DNA of 38,280 nucleotides from Folioceros fuciformis (taxonomy: Eukaryota; Anthocerotophyta; Anthocerotopsida; Anthocerotales). Below, in pieces: positions 8,095-17,339 of the stretch (within the stretch, counting starts at the first letter, position 1; every line of letters begins with the position of its first letter). Location of the stretch: positions 204,657-242,936 of the forward strand of contig JBNGIO010006370.1 in the NCBI GenBank assembly GCA_049999805.1, read 5' to 3'. The position numbers and the translations under genes are program-made. Below the pieces are notes generated by a model that saw only the letters and a list, made by a program, of their open reading frames with translations, was not told the origin of the DNA and made no database searches.

Positions 8095-9486
8095 GGCTTT
8101 TCCCAAGTACCAGGTCTGGATTATCTGGAAACTTATGCTCCTGTCGTGAAGCTAGCCACGTTTTGTGTTCTCTGCGCAGTAGCAGCACACCATGACTATG
8201 AGTTGGAAATGTTTGACGTTGAAACAGCTTTCTTACATGGCAAGCTGGATACTAAAAATAAAATAAAATAAAAAAATTATATGCAGCAACCGATGGGCTA
8301 CATAGTAAAGGGAAAAGGGGACATGTCCTTTGCCTAATCAAAACCCTATATGGCTTAAAACAATCTGCTCTTGAATGCAATGTAGTTTTAGATGAGGAGC
8401 TGCAAGCTCTAGGCTTCATCAAATATGTTTTAGACAGTAGCCTGTATGTTTACAGGGCTGGAGACACTGTATGTTACCTAGCTGTGTACGTGAATGACTT
8501 GATACTCGCATGTAACAGTCCCTCCTTTATCGCAAAAATTAATGGCCTCCTATCCAAGAAGTTTGAGATGTCAAACTTAGGAGCTTTACAAAGCTGCCTT
8601 GGCATACATATTTAAAGAGATCGAAAGAAGAGTTTTAATTGTCACTCAACCAAGATACCTTCTTGATAGCGTAGACCAGCTTGGACTCAAGGACGCGAAG
8701 CCTGCAGTCACACCATTACCAAGTGGACTTAAGCTGAGTAAATCCATGAGCCCACAACCACAATCTGAAAAGGACAAAATGCTTCCTATCCCTTACCGCA
8801 AGGCAGTAGGAAAGCTTATATATGCAGCAAACGCTACTCGTCCTGAAGTGGCAAATTCCACAAGTGTGCTTTCACAATACTTGGAAAACCCTGCACAGGA
8901 GCACTGGACTTGTGTTAAAAGAGTATTTCGATACTTAAAGGGAATAGCGCAGTATGGAATTGTTTACAAATACAAACCTGATGCTGCTCTTGAATTAGAC
9001 GTATATACCGATTCAGAATATGCTGGTGATATAGACAGTAGAAGATCAGTCTCTGGATACATCGTCATGTTTGCTAGAGGACCAATCTGTTGGTCTAGCA
9101 AGAAGCAACCAATTGTTGCCCTCTCAAGCACAGAAGCAGAATATCGTGTCCTCACATCCGCTTCTAAAGACGTTGCTTGGTGCAAACTACTCTTCAGTGA
9201 ACTTGGACTACCTCTACCTACCTACACAGTGATTAAAATAGATAGTCAGGGATCTATAAACCTGGCAAAAAACCTTGTTCATCACTCAAGGACAAAACAC
9301 GTTAAGGTAGAATATCACTTTATCAGAGATTTGATCAAGAGTGGACAGGTTGTACTCGAGTATGTGCCAACAACATAAAACCCAGCAGACATTATGACAA
9401 AAGCCCTAGGTAGGGAGCTGCACGAGAGGCACATGAAATGTCTTAGAATGGGGAAGCCAAGTGACTTCCTCAGTCTTGCAGTTTAA
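8095..9486 (+). pseudogene. pol: Copia 1 reverse transcriptase palm and RNase H
   Basis: Reverse transcriptase resumes at SQVPGLDYLETYAPVV and reaches FDVETAFLHGKL. An A-rich insertion (AAAATAAAATAAAATAAAA, about 8253-8275) and frameshifts near 8330 and 8610 follow. The polymerase box, normally YVDD, reads YVND (8487-8498), so one catalytic Asp is replaced. RNase H is in one open frame from about 8617: DVYTDSEYAGDIDSRRSVSG, ALSSTEAEYRVL and KHVKVEYHFIRD. A TAA at 9376-9378 follows EYVPTT, and NPADIMTKAL continues in frame to the last stop near 9484-9486. The polyprotein is dead on several grounds. Confidence 0.88.
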
Positions 9487-9495
9487 AGTCCCAAA

Positions 9496-10528
9496 CTACC
9501 AGTCATATCCCCAGTATACGCTGCCTTCATCCACATTATGAACAAGCACACTTGCATGACTGCCAAAAGAATCAGGCTCAGAGGAATCAGAATCATGTTC
9601 AGAGGGAGTGGTAAAGCTCTCATCCGATCTTGGAGAGTTTCTCTTCCTACGCTCCATGTAGGAGATTCTCTCCTCAGTCTCTAGGCTATGCTCTTCCTCC
9701 AGCCGCAATTCAGATCTTGCAGGGCAAGTGGGAGCTTGTTGGAGAATTGTAAGAAGAAGGCAATGGGGATACTGACATAAAAGTAGACAGGGCACACTTA
9801 CTGTAAAAGCTGACAATATGATGCTGATACTCACGATAGTGCTCTATCCTTACTCGTACCATCTTCAGGTTTGTGTAAGAGCACTTATACCACAGAGGGG
9901 TACAAGGAATAGCAAAAGAACTAAGGCTCACAATCTTGGTTTCTTCATCAGAGTGTGTCGGAACTGGAAATCTCATCAACACAGCAGGCCTATGGTCAGA
10001 ATCAGCATACGCGAACTCACCAGCTTTGAAGCAGAGCTTGTCACTATGATCGCTCCAAAGAGGCTTCTCTTTAGGGGTAGCCGTCTTACGGGGAGCTGTC
10101 TTACACGCAGCGCCAACCTTTGTCTTACAGTATGAAGCATCTGACGAGCGCCGCTGATCAAGATAAGCCTTGGTGGTGCCGCGTAGTCTTCCTCGCGAAC
10201 GCCTCCCGCTGCTGTCACCTTGAGGAGCAGGAGCAGGCATCTTTGTTGATCCTTGCTGCTGAGAGGAGGCAGCTGTTCTAGTCAACTTGCTCACAAACCG
10301 CCCTAGCTTGTCGTGATGGCAAACGCGGCGCTTTGCAGGAGGGGAGTCACTGGCTGAGGACAACATCTTGAGATCAGAGATCCTACGCCCCAATAGCTTA
10401 CAAATAAAGGACTTGAAGCGAGGAGGGATGCTATAAGGGTCAGACACACCTATTACCCAAGTTTGTACAGATACGCTCCGTCGCGTTCCTTTAAAGGCAA
10501 AGGTGTCGGCGCAACCCAGTACATGCAC
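9496..10528 (-). CDS. Antisense hypothetical gene between RNase H and 3' LTR of copia 1
   Basis: I do not recognise the product. A 272-residue frame runs leftward from 10528. An internal Met (LKMLSSASDSPPAKRRV) near 10365 is the likelier start, since a basic, Ser/Arg-rich segment begins there (GRFVSKLTR, SSGRRSRGRLRGTTK). A mixed segment follows (EKPLWSDHSDKLCFKAGEF, SDHRPAVLMRFPVP). A second frame to the left encodes an acidic Ser/Glu-rich tail (EEEHSLETEERISY, SEHDSDSSEPDSFG) ending near 9496. A possible intron, 9801-9735, begins GTAAGT and ends AACAAG; it is 67 nt long and joins the two frames in phase. The AAG acceptor is weak. The gene lies wholly inside the retrotransposon, opposite in strand, and its 5' side faces the LTR, which could act as promoter. 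It could be a captured host gene or an element-specific antisense gene. Confidence 0.4.
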
Positions 10529-10614
10529 ACTGCGAAGCTTTCAGCTCAGCTCTCAGTCTTACACTCGACCCATGTTAGAGAAGGCGAAGAGGAGACGTCC
10601 GAATCATCATAATC

Positions 10615-10897
10615 CAACAAGTGGGAGTGAAGGAGTATTGATGTTGGCATAATGAGATTAGCGTTATATTATATCCAGTTTCATATAGTGTGTATAGACT
10701 TAACATATCTTATTTCTTCGCTAGGGTTACGACTGTTAGTAATAGTCACACCCATTCATAAATAGTTAAGTTCAAGTTTCAGTGTTAATGTGACTCTCTC
10801 TTATATACATATACACAATATTATTTTTATAATAAATCTACATCTACATGTAATTTCTTATTTATCCTACGCCAACCTCTCAAACCTCTCAGTATCA
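10615..10897 (+). mobile_element. Copia 1 polypurine tract and putative 3' LTR
   Basis: AACAAGTGGGAGTGAAGGAG resembles the copia polypurine tract core (AAGTGGGAG). The LTR start TGTTGGCATAATGAG follows within a few bases at 10642. The interval is AT-rich, as LTRs often are. The end at ATCA near 10897 is chosen only because an LTR should end in CA. No partner LTR is available to confirm it. Confidence 0.5.
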
Positions 10898-11117
10898 GTT
10901 TCCATTGCTCGAGTGGGCTCTGGCTCCACATGCTGCACTGCACCGCCCTTCCTTCTCATTTGCCTCGCTGCCTGCCCCCTTGCTGCAGAGCCTACTGGTT
11001 TTCTTCGCTTTTTCTGCGGAGATGTTGTTGTGGAGACATACAAACGTTGTTTTCAACGGTGTCAGTAGTCAGAGCTTTCCCAAAGGATTATATCTACCAA
11101 AAACACCCCCAAAGCGG

Positions 11118-11537
11118 TCAGCTCTGCATACAAGTAACAGCGTGGGAATTCAACTCTCCCACTTGAGTTATCCTTTCTTCCTCTAGCGGTCCGGGCATTG
11201 GGAGAAGCCTCTTCGCCAGCGGGTGGTGGAGGTCGATGTCCATCTCTTTCAGTGTAGTGACGAGACAACTCTCGCGCAAATCATTTCCCGACTTGCCTTT
11301 GCTTTCGTAATCGGGGAAGTGCCTGAACATCCTTGTCCACAAGCAATAGTTTGTTGCTCCGATGACCAGCTGCCATTGCTGTGCAACCAAAAATATGGAG
11401 AGTTGAAAAGCACGTAGTCTTTTCTGGAGAAGGAAGATGTTGTAGACGAAGTGCCCATGCAGCGGATTTATGCAAGACAGAATTCGAAAAGTCACTGTGC
11501 AACTCAAAAAAGAATATCCAAAGTAGCCGACCGCCAA
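11118..11537 (-). CDS. Weak ORF, unrecognised
   Basis: A 139-residue minus-strand frame contains stretches such as QQWQLVIGATNYCLWTRMF and MDIDLHHPLAKRLLPMPG that are not low-complexity. I recognise no family, the N-terminus reads like non-coding hydrophobic translation, and there is no second copy to test it. It may be an exon fragment near 11200-11420 or chance. Between 10898 and 11117 I see nothing else of note. Confidence 0.15.
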   Translation of the reverse strand: MAVGYFGYSFLSCTVTFRILSCINPLHGHFVYNIFLLQKRLRAFQLSIFLVAQQWQLVIGATNYCLWTRMFRHFPDYESKGKSGNDLRESCLVTTLKEMDIDLHHPLAKRLLPMPGPLEEERITQVGELNSHAVTCMQS

Positions 11538-11551
11538 TGCATTTATAGCAT

Positions 11552-11709
11552 GATCAAGGTCATATCAGGCGGCGATTCTCGCTGAACAGCTAGTTCTATT
11601 TTGGCTCAAACGTTCAAATTGAATTAGCGTGATCAAGGTCGTATCAAGTGGCGATTCTCGCGGAATAGCTAGTTCTATTTTTGCTCTAACGTTCACATTG
11701 CATTAAACA
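11552..11709. repeat. 79-bp tandem duplication
   Basis: Two units begin GATCAAGGTC at 11552 and 11631 and share GGCGATTCTCGC, AGCTAGTTCTATTTT and AACGTTCA. They differ at roughly one position in ten. No coding role was seen. Confidence 0.85.
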
Positions 11710-12640
11710 CCTGCGCTTTGGGACTTGGTTGCGAGGCTTTGTTACAACGCTGCAAATTTGAAGCAAGTCTAGCCGAAGTTCATACTCAACATACTTTCTT
11801 TTCTGCTTCCATGGCCAACAAACCTTTATCATCATGTCGCGGTGATGAGAAGGTCTGTGATGATATCAGCGATGAAGGTTTGGAAGAACGAACGTTGCGT
11901 TGCGTTTATGGTTTCAAATGAATTTGATTTGCTTATTTATTACTAATGCGTGGATGATTCTTATCTCCAGGAGACCATCCTTGCAGACATCAATCTGATG
12001 AGTTGAGGTTGTCGCCAATCCGACTAAGTCTTCTGAACGAAGTTCATAGTTGTCCAAGCCCGTCACCTCACGACAACCATTTGTAGGCGCAGTGATGAAA
12101 ACGACACCTCTAAGGGGAAACGCTGATGTCTATAGGTTCTCCGGAGGGAGTGGCACATATGGTTGGGGCCTAGAATGCGAATGAAGAGGGGCCTTGCTGT
12201 CAGGAGTGTTAAGGCTCAAGACAAACACCAAGCCAGCGGTCGAGCTTTAATCGCTAGCCGGCGTCGGAATCCATGATTGAAACTCCCTTAGATCATCGAT
12301 GAGGTCGGCGAAAGAGATCTTCAACAATACTAGAGGCTAAGTGTTCAGAGCTTCGCACTTCTCTTGATTATAGGAAGATATGTTGTGCGAGACAATGTCT
12401 GAGATTGCTTGGTAAACCAGGATTTAGAGAGTTGTGATACTGTTTTCTGAAGATGAGCAGGATAGAACAAGAAACCTTTTTGCAGGCACATTTTGACATC
12501 GATAAGATTGAGAACGCACATGCAATCGCGTAACCATTCTTAATCGGGTCGGGAAAAATAAGGTGTTGTCGAGATGCTTTCAAAAGAGTGTATTGTATTG
12601 GTTCAAATAGATATGAGGGAGTGAAAGATCGAGCTTGTGG
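11710..12640. other. Gene-free interval, nothing recognised
   Basis: Both strands were read for long open frames, TE protein motifs and tandem repeats. Only short frames without recognisable motifs were found. It may contain the degraded 5' exons of the DUF7869-like gene that starts beyond the gap, but I cannot show that. Confidence 0.4.
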
Positions 12641-12649
12641 GAACATTTT

Positions 12650-12895
12650 TTGGTCTGGAGCTATCCGCTCAGAGCCACCGACTCTAGGCTATGCCGCGTG
12701 CGTATGGATGGATCAATTGTTTCTCCNNNNNNNNNNNNNNNNNNNNNNNNNNNNNNNNNNNNNNNNNNNNNNNNNNNNNNNNNNNNNNNNNNNNNNNNNN
12801 NNNNNNNNNNNNNNNNNNNNNNNNNNGCTTAGAGCCACGGACTGTAGGCTACGCCGCTGCTGCGTGCGTATGGATGGATCAATTGTTTCTCCTTA
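12650..12895. other. 100-N assembly gap with duplicated flanks
   Basis: Ns occupy 12727-12826. The sequence before the gap (AGAGCCACCGACTCTAGGCTA to TCAATTGTTTCTCC) recurs right after it, with small differences and a 3-bp insertion (GCTGCTGCG). Either a local tandem duplication was not resolved, or two haplotypes were placed side by side. Anything between these copies is unknown. Confidence 0.9.
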
Positions 12896-13239
12896 TTATG
12901 GAGTGTATGCCAAATGTTGAAGTGTATCATTTGCTAGACTCGTACATAAAGAAGGAAATTTTCATGGACTACAAGTGGCAAATGAGCAGAGCAGAACAAT
13001 ACAACATTTTGTACTCCTACTTTTGTCAGCTATGGGCCTCGCACTTCCCAAAAGTGCACATTCCAAAAACCAACAGATTTTCCTTGTGTTCTATGTGCGA
13101 TTATCTGAAGAGAAACATTCGCTCTGAATCAAATAAACAAAAACAAGGTACAAATTAGTTTTTTTGGTTTATGATACTTAACTAAATAATGTTTGTTGAA
13201 CATGTTCGTATTCCGATGCTCTATACCTTGACATAGGGA

Positions 13240-13425
13240 GTGCACCGGTATACTGGCGCACTCCAGCCGAGTCAGGACAAGAGCGCCGGTCAACCGGCAC
13301 ACTTTTTCAGGTGCATGAGAAGTGTGTTGGTAGACTGACGCACTTCTCATGATTCAGATGGATTGCGCCTGTATATCGACGCGCGACTCAGGAGTCTGCT
13401 AGAGTGCACCGATATATTGGCTCAC
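13240..13425. repeat. Palindromic minisatellite, five units at exact 41-bp spacing
   Basis: Inverted-repeat units start at 13240, 13281, 13322, 13363 and 13404, every 41 bp. Each follows the pattern GTGCRCCGGT, 2 nt, ACYGGCGCAC with mutations. The array is degraded compared with 4393-4668 but belongs to the same family. It lies entirely inside the predicted intron 13148-13498 of the DUF7869-like gene. Confidence 0.9.
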
Positions 13426-14063
13426 TCTTGCAGTCAAATGTGAGTGTATGCTGATATAAATTGGTGGGCGGTCTGTGGGTGGTATTCGTCCATGACAGAA
13501 GGTTTCGAAAGCGACTTAAAAGTACATCGACAAAGACTAAAGGCGTAGCGAGAGAAGAGTATCAAGCATTGTGTAAAATGCTATGGTGATCTGGCTAAAT
13601 ACCTTGGGTTGTCCATAGATGGTATGGATCAGCAAAAAACTCAAATTCCTCATTTTGTGCGACTTCCAAAGGACTTGGGGGTTTTTACTAGTGGGCCACA
13701 CTCACAACCAGGTGGACCAGGTGTTCTCTCGGTTTTCAATGGCTCTGGGAAGGAAAGAGGCTCTCAATTTACCTGCACTCATTGCTGTTATGCAGAATGC
13801 TCATACACCAACGCCAGCAGTGCATGAAGTGAAGGATGTGCCAGACTTCCGGTGATTTGTGTGGCCTACACCTTACAAGAAAGCTGGTTATTAGAATATA
13901 TCAACTGTTCACCCGTTGCACAATATTTCATTCCAACACTAGTTCAAGATCACAAGGGAGAGATGAGGAGAATGGGGCTTTAAAACAGTGATGCGAGGGA
14001 AGTAGTATTGTACAGATGAATATTGGTCACTAGATGAGGGTATCGAGTTTCTCAAGCATATTC

Positions 14064-14068
14064 CGGAC
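14064..14068. repeat. Target site duplication CGGAC, left copy
   Basis: CGGAC at 14064-14068 abuts the first base of the left LTR and recurs at 26346-26350 right after the right LTR. Five bases is the normal duplication for copia integrases. Removing one copy and the element joins ...EFLKHIPD to IDIKAAPF in one frame, which confirms the boundary. Confidence 0.95.
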
Positions 14069-14285
14069 TGAGAACAATGTGATTAGGGAGCATAGCAATT
14101 CTCAGAGCAATTCTCTTATGTATTTGCAGTTGAATAATAAAAAGTATCTTTCTACATCAAGGCATCTGCCTTAAATAGTAGTTATCTTGTCTACCCGACT
14201 TGCCCTATATATTCACACCGTTTTGTCTGAGTTTACCCTATATATTCGTCTAAGTATAATTAGGAACGCTATATATGCTCTAACA
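14069..14285 (-). repeat. Left LTR of copia 2 (its 3' LTR)
   Basis: Begins TGAGAACAATGTGATTAGGG and ends ATATGCTCTAACA on the plus strand. Just inside it on the minus strand is the polypurine tract GGTTTAAGACGGGG. It is 217 bp, the same length as its partner at 26129-26345, without indels. Confidence 0.95.
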
Positions 14286-14985
14286 CCCCGTCTTAAACCA
14301 CACGCTAACGGCCTTAGGTTTAGGGCAATCGCCGCCGTACTCGAAATGACCTGGGTGTAGGGAAGGCATTGATTCATTCTTCGAGTGCGGGGCTGAGAGT
14401 GCTCAGCAGCGGGCGGAAGTGCTTGTGCGCCATCTTCGTGGATCCGACTTGCAGGCAGTTGTAGGCGAGGTTGTGGGTGGTGACTTGCGGCTATATGGCG
14501 CCTATGGTGTGCGGCTGGTACTGTAGGGTGGCGCCAAGGCAGCGTAGTCACTACTTAGCAAGAGTTGTCTTGTGGGCATCTGCCTTTCGGAGCTAGTGGG
14601 TCGCGATCGTGAAGGTCGATGTGAGGCGCGCAGTGTTGTAGTGCCTGTGTGGGTGTGCTCAGGCTATGATGTAGTTCCTTCCCTCGCAAACTTGTGGACT
14701 GCGGCCTGAGAGGCCTTGCTGATGTATACTTGAGCCGACTGTATCGGCGCTACAGCTTCATCCTTCTAGTAGGTGGATGGTTGTGCTGGTGTTTTGCTTG
14801 TCCCCTAGCTTCTTATGGCCTGATGGTGTTTTTCTTACGCAGCTAGTGGGAGCCAGGGTTGCGTTGCCTTGGCCGGTGAGAGGGTGGCGAGTGTGTTCAG
14901 TGCAAGAGCCGACCAGTGGGGGGCGTCTCAAGCTTCCCCCTCTCAGCAGCCCTATCCTGTTAGGGTTCAAGATAGGCGGAGAAGT
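14286..14985 (-). other. Copia 2 3' untranslated region
   Basis: About 700 bp between the RNase H stop and the 3' LTR. No open frame with recognisable content was found. The plus strand is rich in GTG and CGG words. This is longer than in compact copia elements, but I can assign nothing to it. Confidence 0.5.
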
Positions 14986-15945
14986 CGCCTAGGCCTAGCC
15001 CTCTCATGTGCAGGTAGTGGGCGTGCTTTGGCAGGCCTTTGGTGAATATGTCCGCCGTGTTTGCCTCTATGCTAGTGTAGCTGACCTTGATGATACCTCT
15101 GGACACCACATCTCATATGTAGTGGTGTTGTATCTCTATATGTTTTGTTCTGGCGTGGAAAGTTGGCCTCGCTACTAGCTCTAGGGCTGAGGTGTTGTCG
15201 CACAGGATGGGAGTCGGGTCGATCTATGAGTGGCCAAGGTCAGAGAGAAACGCTCTCTCCCATTCTGCCTCTTTAGCTGCTTCCGTTAGTGACTTGTATT
15301 CAGCTTCAGTGGCGCTGAGAGCAATGGTGACATGTTTCTTGCTGCTCTAGGTGACTGCTGCAAATGCAAGCAAGAAGCAGTAGGATGAGATGCTACGTCT
15401 GGAGTCGGAGTCGGACGCCCATTCCGCGTCTGAATAGCCAGATCAATTGAGCTGCTGCTTTCCGCTCCTCTGGTACATTAAGCCATAGTGTGCTGTGTCC
15501 TTAAGGTAGCGGAAAATCCATTTCACTGTTGTCCAGTGCGCTCTCCTAGGGCAGTCCAGGAACTGTGATACAATACTAACTGAGTACTGTATATCAGGCC
15601 TAGTTCAAATGGGGACGAAGATTAGGCTGCCGACAGCATGCCTATAAGGTACGCCTTCCATGTCTTTCAACTCATTAGGTGTCCGTGGACTCTGTTGGCG
15701 GGTCAGCTTGGTGCCCACCGCATATGGAGTGGTGGCAGGTCTGGCCTGGCCTGATCAAGATGAAACTTCAGTAGGATCTCGTTGATGTACTTGCTTTGAT
15801 GGATATACATGATCCCAGCATCTCGTGCGGTAGCAGTTGGATGCCCAGTCAATATTTCAGTTCTCCGATGTCCTTCATGTCGAACCTCTTGTGTAGCTTT
15901 GTCTTCACTTCTGCTAACAAATTGTCAAACATTGTCTACCCCAAA
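14986..15945 (-). pseudogene. pol: Copia 2 reverse transcriptase C-terminal part and RNase H
   Basis: Read on the minus strand, the segment starts at MFDNLLAEVKTKLHKRFDMK and passes IGELKY, a region that follows the polymerase box in copia enzymes. IYIHQSKY-like (MYIHQSKYINEILLKFHLD), VPYRHAVGSLIF and WIFRYLKDTAHYGLMY follow. RNase H shows SDAEWASDSDSRRSIS, ALSATEAEYKSLTEAAKEAE, CDNTSALELVA and ADIFTKGLPKHAHYLHMRG. Several in-frame stops and frameshifts are present (for example after GELKY and before IDPTPILCDN). The domain is a relic. The part with the YVDD box is missing, replaced by the insert that begins just beyond 15945. Confidence 0.88.
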
Positions 15946-15957
15946 CGGGCGGATTCC

Positions 15958-16594
15958 GCCATTTCGGGATTCGAGAGATTTTGACGCTCAAAATTCGTGT
16001 CAGATATCCGCATTTTCATGCATTTTTGTCAAGAGATGCATAAATGTGGCCTAAAAGAGTGTTGCGTACGTCCGTAAACATCAATTTTTTCGAAAGTATA
16101 AGCAAATTTGCGGGTATCCTTGCATTCAAATACATGACAAAACTCCGTAATATGGCGGGTATCACGTAATTCAGGTGTTATCTGATTCCATGTAAGGTCC
16201 TGCATGTTTGAGCTATACCTCATATCAGTTGACCTTATTCTTGAAATTATCACCCGTCAATATCTGTCTGCATTTTCCAGAAAGGGTTACGGGATAAACC
16301 GCGAGTCAACCGGCCTAAAACAAGTGGAAGTGTGCCGTTAGACCAGCGCACACTTTGGTAAAGTGCGCCGGTTGACCGGCGCACAATACCAAAGTCACAT
16401 AAATGGCAAGTGGAAAGCGAAACTTGCATGCCGCTACATACAAAAGTTATCATAGCAGTTTGTACTTAATACTTTTATCTAAACGTCTAACAAGTTTTTG
16501 TTATTTTCAAGCGGCAATGTATCCTGGTCGCGATTGAGGACGTATAGGTTTCTGCAAATCAGAGTCCTCGTTCGGGAGGAAAGCTGTTTTTGGC
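15958..16594 (-). repeat. Inverted copy of the 3' end of the DUF7869-like gene
   Basis: The reverse complement of this segment aligns along its whole length with 27050-27654. Shared blocks include CCAAAAACAGC, GAAACCTATACGTCCT, TTATTTTCA, AAAAGTATTAAGTACAAACT, ACTTTTGTATGTAGCGGCA, TTATCCGATT-like and CATTTATGCAT. The ends coincide with GCCATTTCGGG on one side and GCCAAAAACAGC on the other. It contains the peptide PKTAFLPNEDSDLQKPIRP, matching PKTASLPHEDPDSQKPIRP in the other copy. It lacks the rest of the gene and is a captured or transposed fragment. Confidence 0.9.
16330..16384. repeat. Two palindrome units of the 22-bp family
   Basis: Units at 16330-16351 (degraded) and 16363-16384, the latter with perfect arms (GTGCGCCGGT, spacer TG, ACCGGCGCAC). 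They lie at the position equivalent to 27260-27281 in the other, inverted copy, where a single clear unit and a degenerate remnant remain. Unit number and spacing differ between the two copies. Confidence 0.85.
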
Positions 16595-17175
16595 GGGCCG
16601 GAGAAGCGGTTGTTGCCGATCAGCAGCATGGTGCAACTAGGGAGGCGCCTGCTTCCCGCGGGATGCTGCCGTTCAAGAGATGGTTGGACAGGTCGATGAA
16701 GTCCAGTCTGGGGCTACCCCAGAGCTCCTTGGGGAAGCTGCCGCTTATGTTGTTGCTGACGATGTGGAGGCCATGGAGGGAGCTGCAATTGGTGTAGGAG
16801 GCTGGGGTGGGCCCGGAGAAGGCGTTGGACTGGATGGCGAAGGTGCTTAGCTGGCCGCCATTGCATGCGGCCCAGGGCACGGGCCCGGAGAAGTTGTTGG
16901 ACGTTATCTCGAAGTCCTTTGACGGGCTGCTGGCGCCGAAGGTCGGCGGGAAGGGCCCGCTCATTAGGTTGTTGAAGATGGTCAACTTGGTGAGCTTCGT
17001 CAAGCTGGCCATGGCTTCCGGCACGCTGCCTGTGAGCAAATTGTTCCTGAAGGAGAACAACATCAGGTTCTTCCACTCTCCCAAGTCCTACGGGAATTCC
17101 CCACTCAACTGGTTCCCAGCCCCAGAAAAATCCTCCATGTTCACCAGCTTCTCCATCCCGAGCGGATTCTAGGTC
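16594..17175 (-). pseudogene. Leucine-rich repeat receptor kinase fragment
   Basis: On the minus strand the frame encodes consecutive plant-type LRRs of about 24 residues: NQLSGEFP, MLFSFRNNLLTGSVPEAMAS, LTIFNNLMSGPFPPTFG, FEITSNNFSGPVPWAACNG, FAIQSNAFSGPTPASY, LHIVSNNISGSFPKELWG and FIDLSNHLLNGSIPREAG. It continues in a shifted frame with LLIGNNRFSGPPKTA. A TAG stop follows GEFP near 17090, and a frameshift lies near 16640. No membrane or kinase part is present. At 16594 it runs directly into the DUF7869-derived fragment, so the two host-gene pieces are fused. As a family these are cell-surface receptors; this piece is non-functional. Confidence 0.88.
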
Positions 17176-17204
17176 ACATATTGACGGAATCCATCCTTCT
17201 TGGG

Positions 17205-17330
17205 CTCCGGTGTGCCAGTAGACCAAATATACAAAATCCGGTATATTATATACACCGGTATATTGTACAACCAAATATACAAAATCCCGGCCCCTGTGAC
17301 CGGCGCACCGGTATATCATATACAGTTCCG
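17205..17330. repeat. Degenerate palindrome-related repeats
   Basis: GTGTGCCAGTAGACC (17209) and CCGGCGCACCGGTATAT (17310) are halves of the 22-bp palindrome family. They are mixed with the alternating blocks ACCAAATATACAAAATCC (two copies, 17222 and 17271) and CACCGGTATATTGTAC. The 50-bp direct duplication is visible; its origin is unclear. Confidence 0.6.
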
Positions 17331-17339
17331 AGGCCAACC

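Larger units (their letters stand above)
5481..10897 (+). mobile_element. Ty1/copia retrotransposon 1 (5'-truncated, defective)
   Basis: The order gag, protease, integrase, reverse transcriptase, RNase H identifies a Ty1/copia element on the plus strand. The left end starts inside gag because another copia LTR lies at 5070-5480. On the right, after an antisense ORF, the polypurine tract AAGTGGGAGTGAAGGAG (about 10618-10634) is followed by TGTTGGCATAATGAG at 10642, a plausible 3' LTR start. A CA end near 10897 is a guess, because no second LTR is present for comparison. Stops and frameshifts break the polyprotein in at least five places. It is older than the LTR inserted in it. Confidence 0.85.
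12827..14068 (+). pseudogene. DUF7869-like gene, 5' portion (upstream of the copia insertion)
   Basis: Exon 12895-13147 encodes MPNVEVYHLLDSYIKKEIF and LWASHFPKVHIPKTNRFSLC, then SMCDYLKRN: the FPKV-IPK-RF-C-x2-C signature I associate with DUF7869 proteins of unknown function. Intron 13148-13498 runs from GGTACAAA to CATGACAG, phase 1. The next exon has an in-frame TAG near 13553, then KYLGLSIDGMDQQKTQIPHF, the family's IDGMDQ-K-PH motif. Soon after, the frame shifts straight to LLVGHTHNQVDQVFSRFS. The ~150 residues that normally separate these motifs are missing, so a large internal deletion is inferred. Further on, YCTDEYWSLDEGIEFLKHIP runs to the copia insertion at 14069. The frame resumes at 26346. 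The family name is from memory and unconfirmed. Confidence 0.7.

Noticed and set aside
14213-14551. 112-codon ORF overlapping the left LTR
   Set aside because: It crosses the LTR boundary of copia 2 and has no motif; it is a chance frame.
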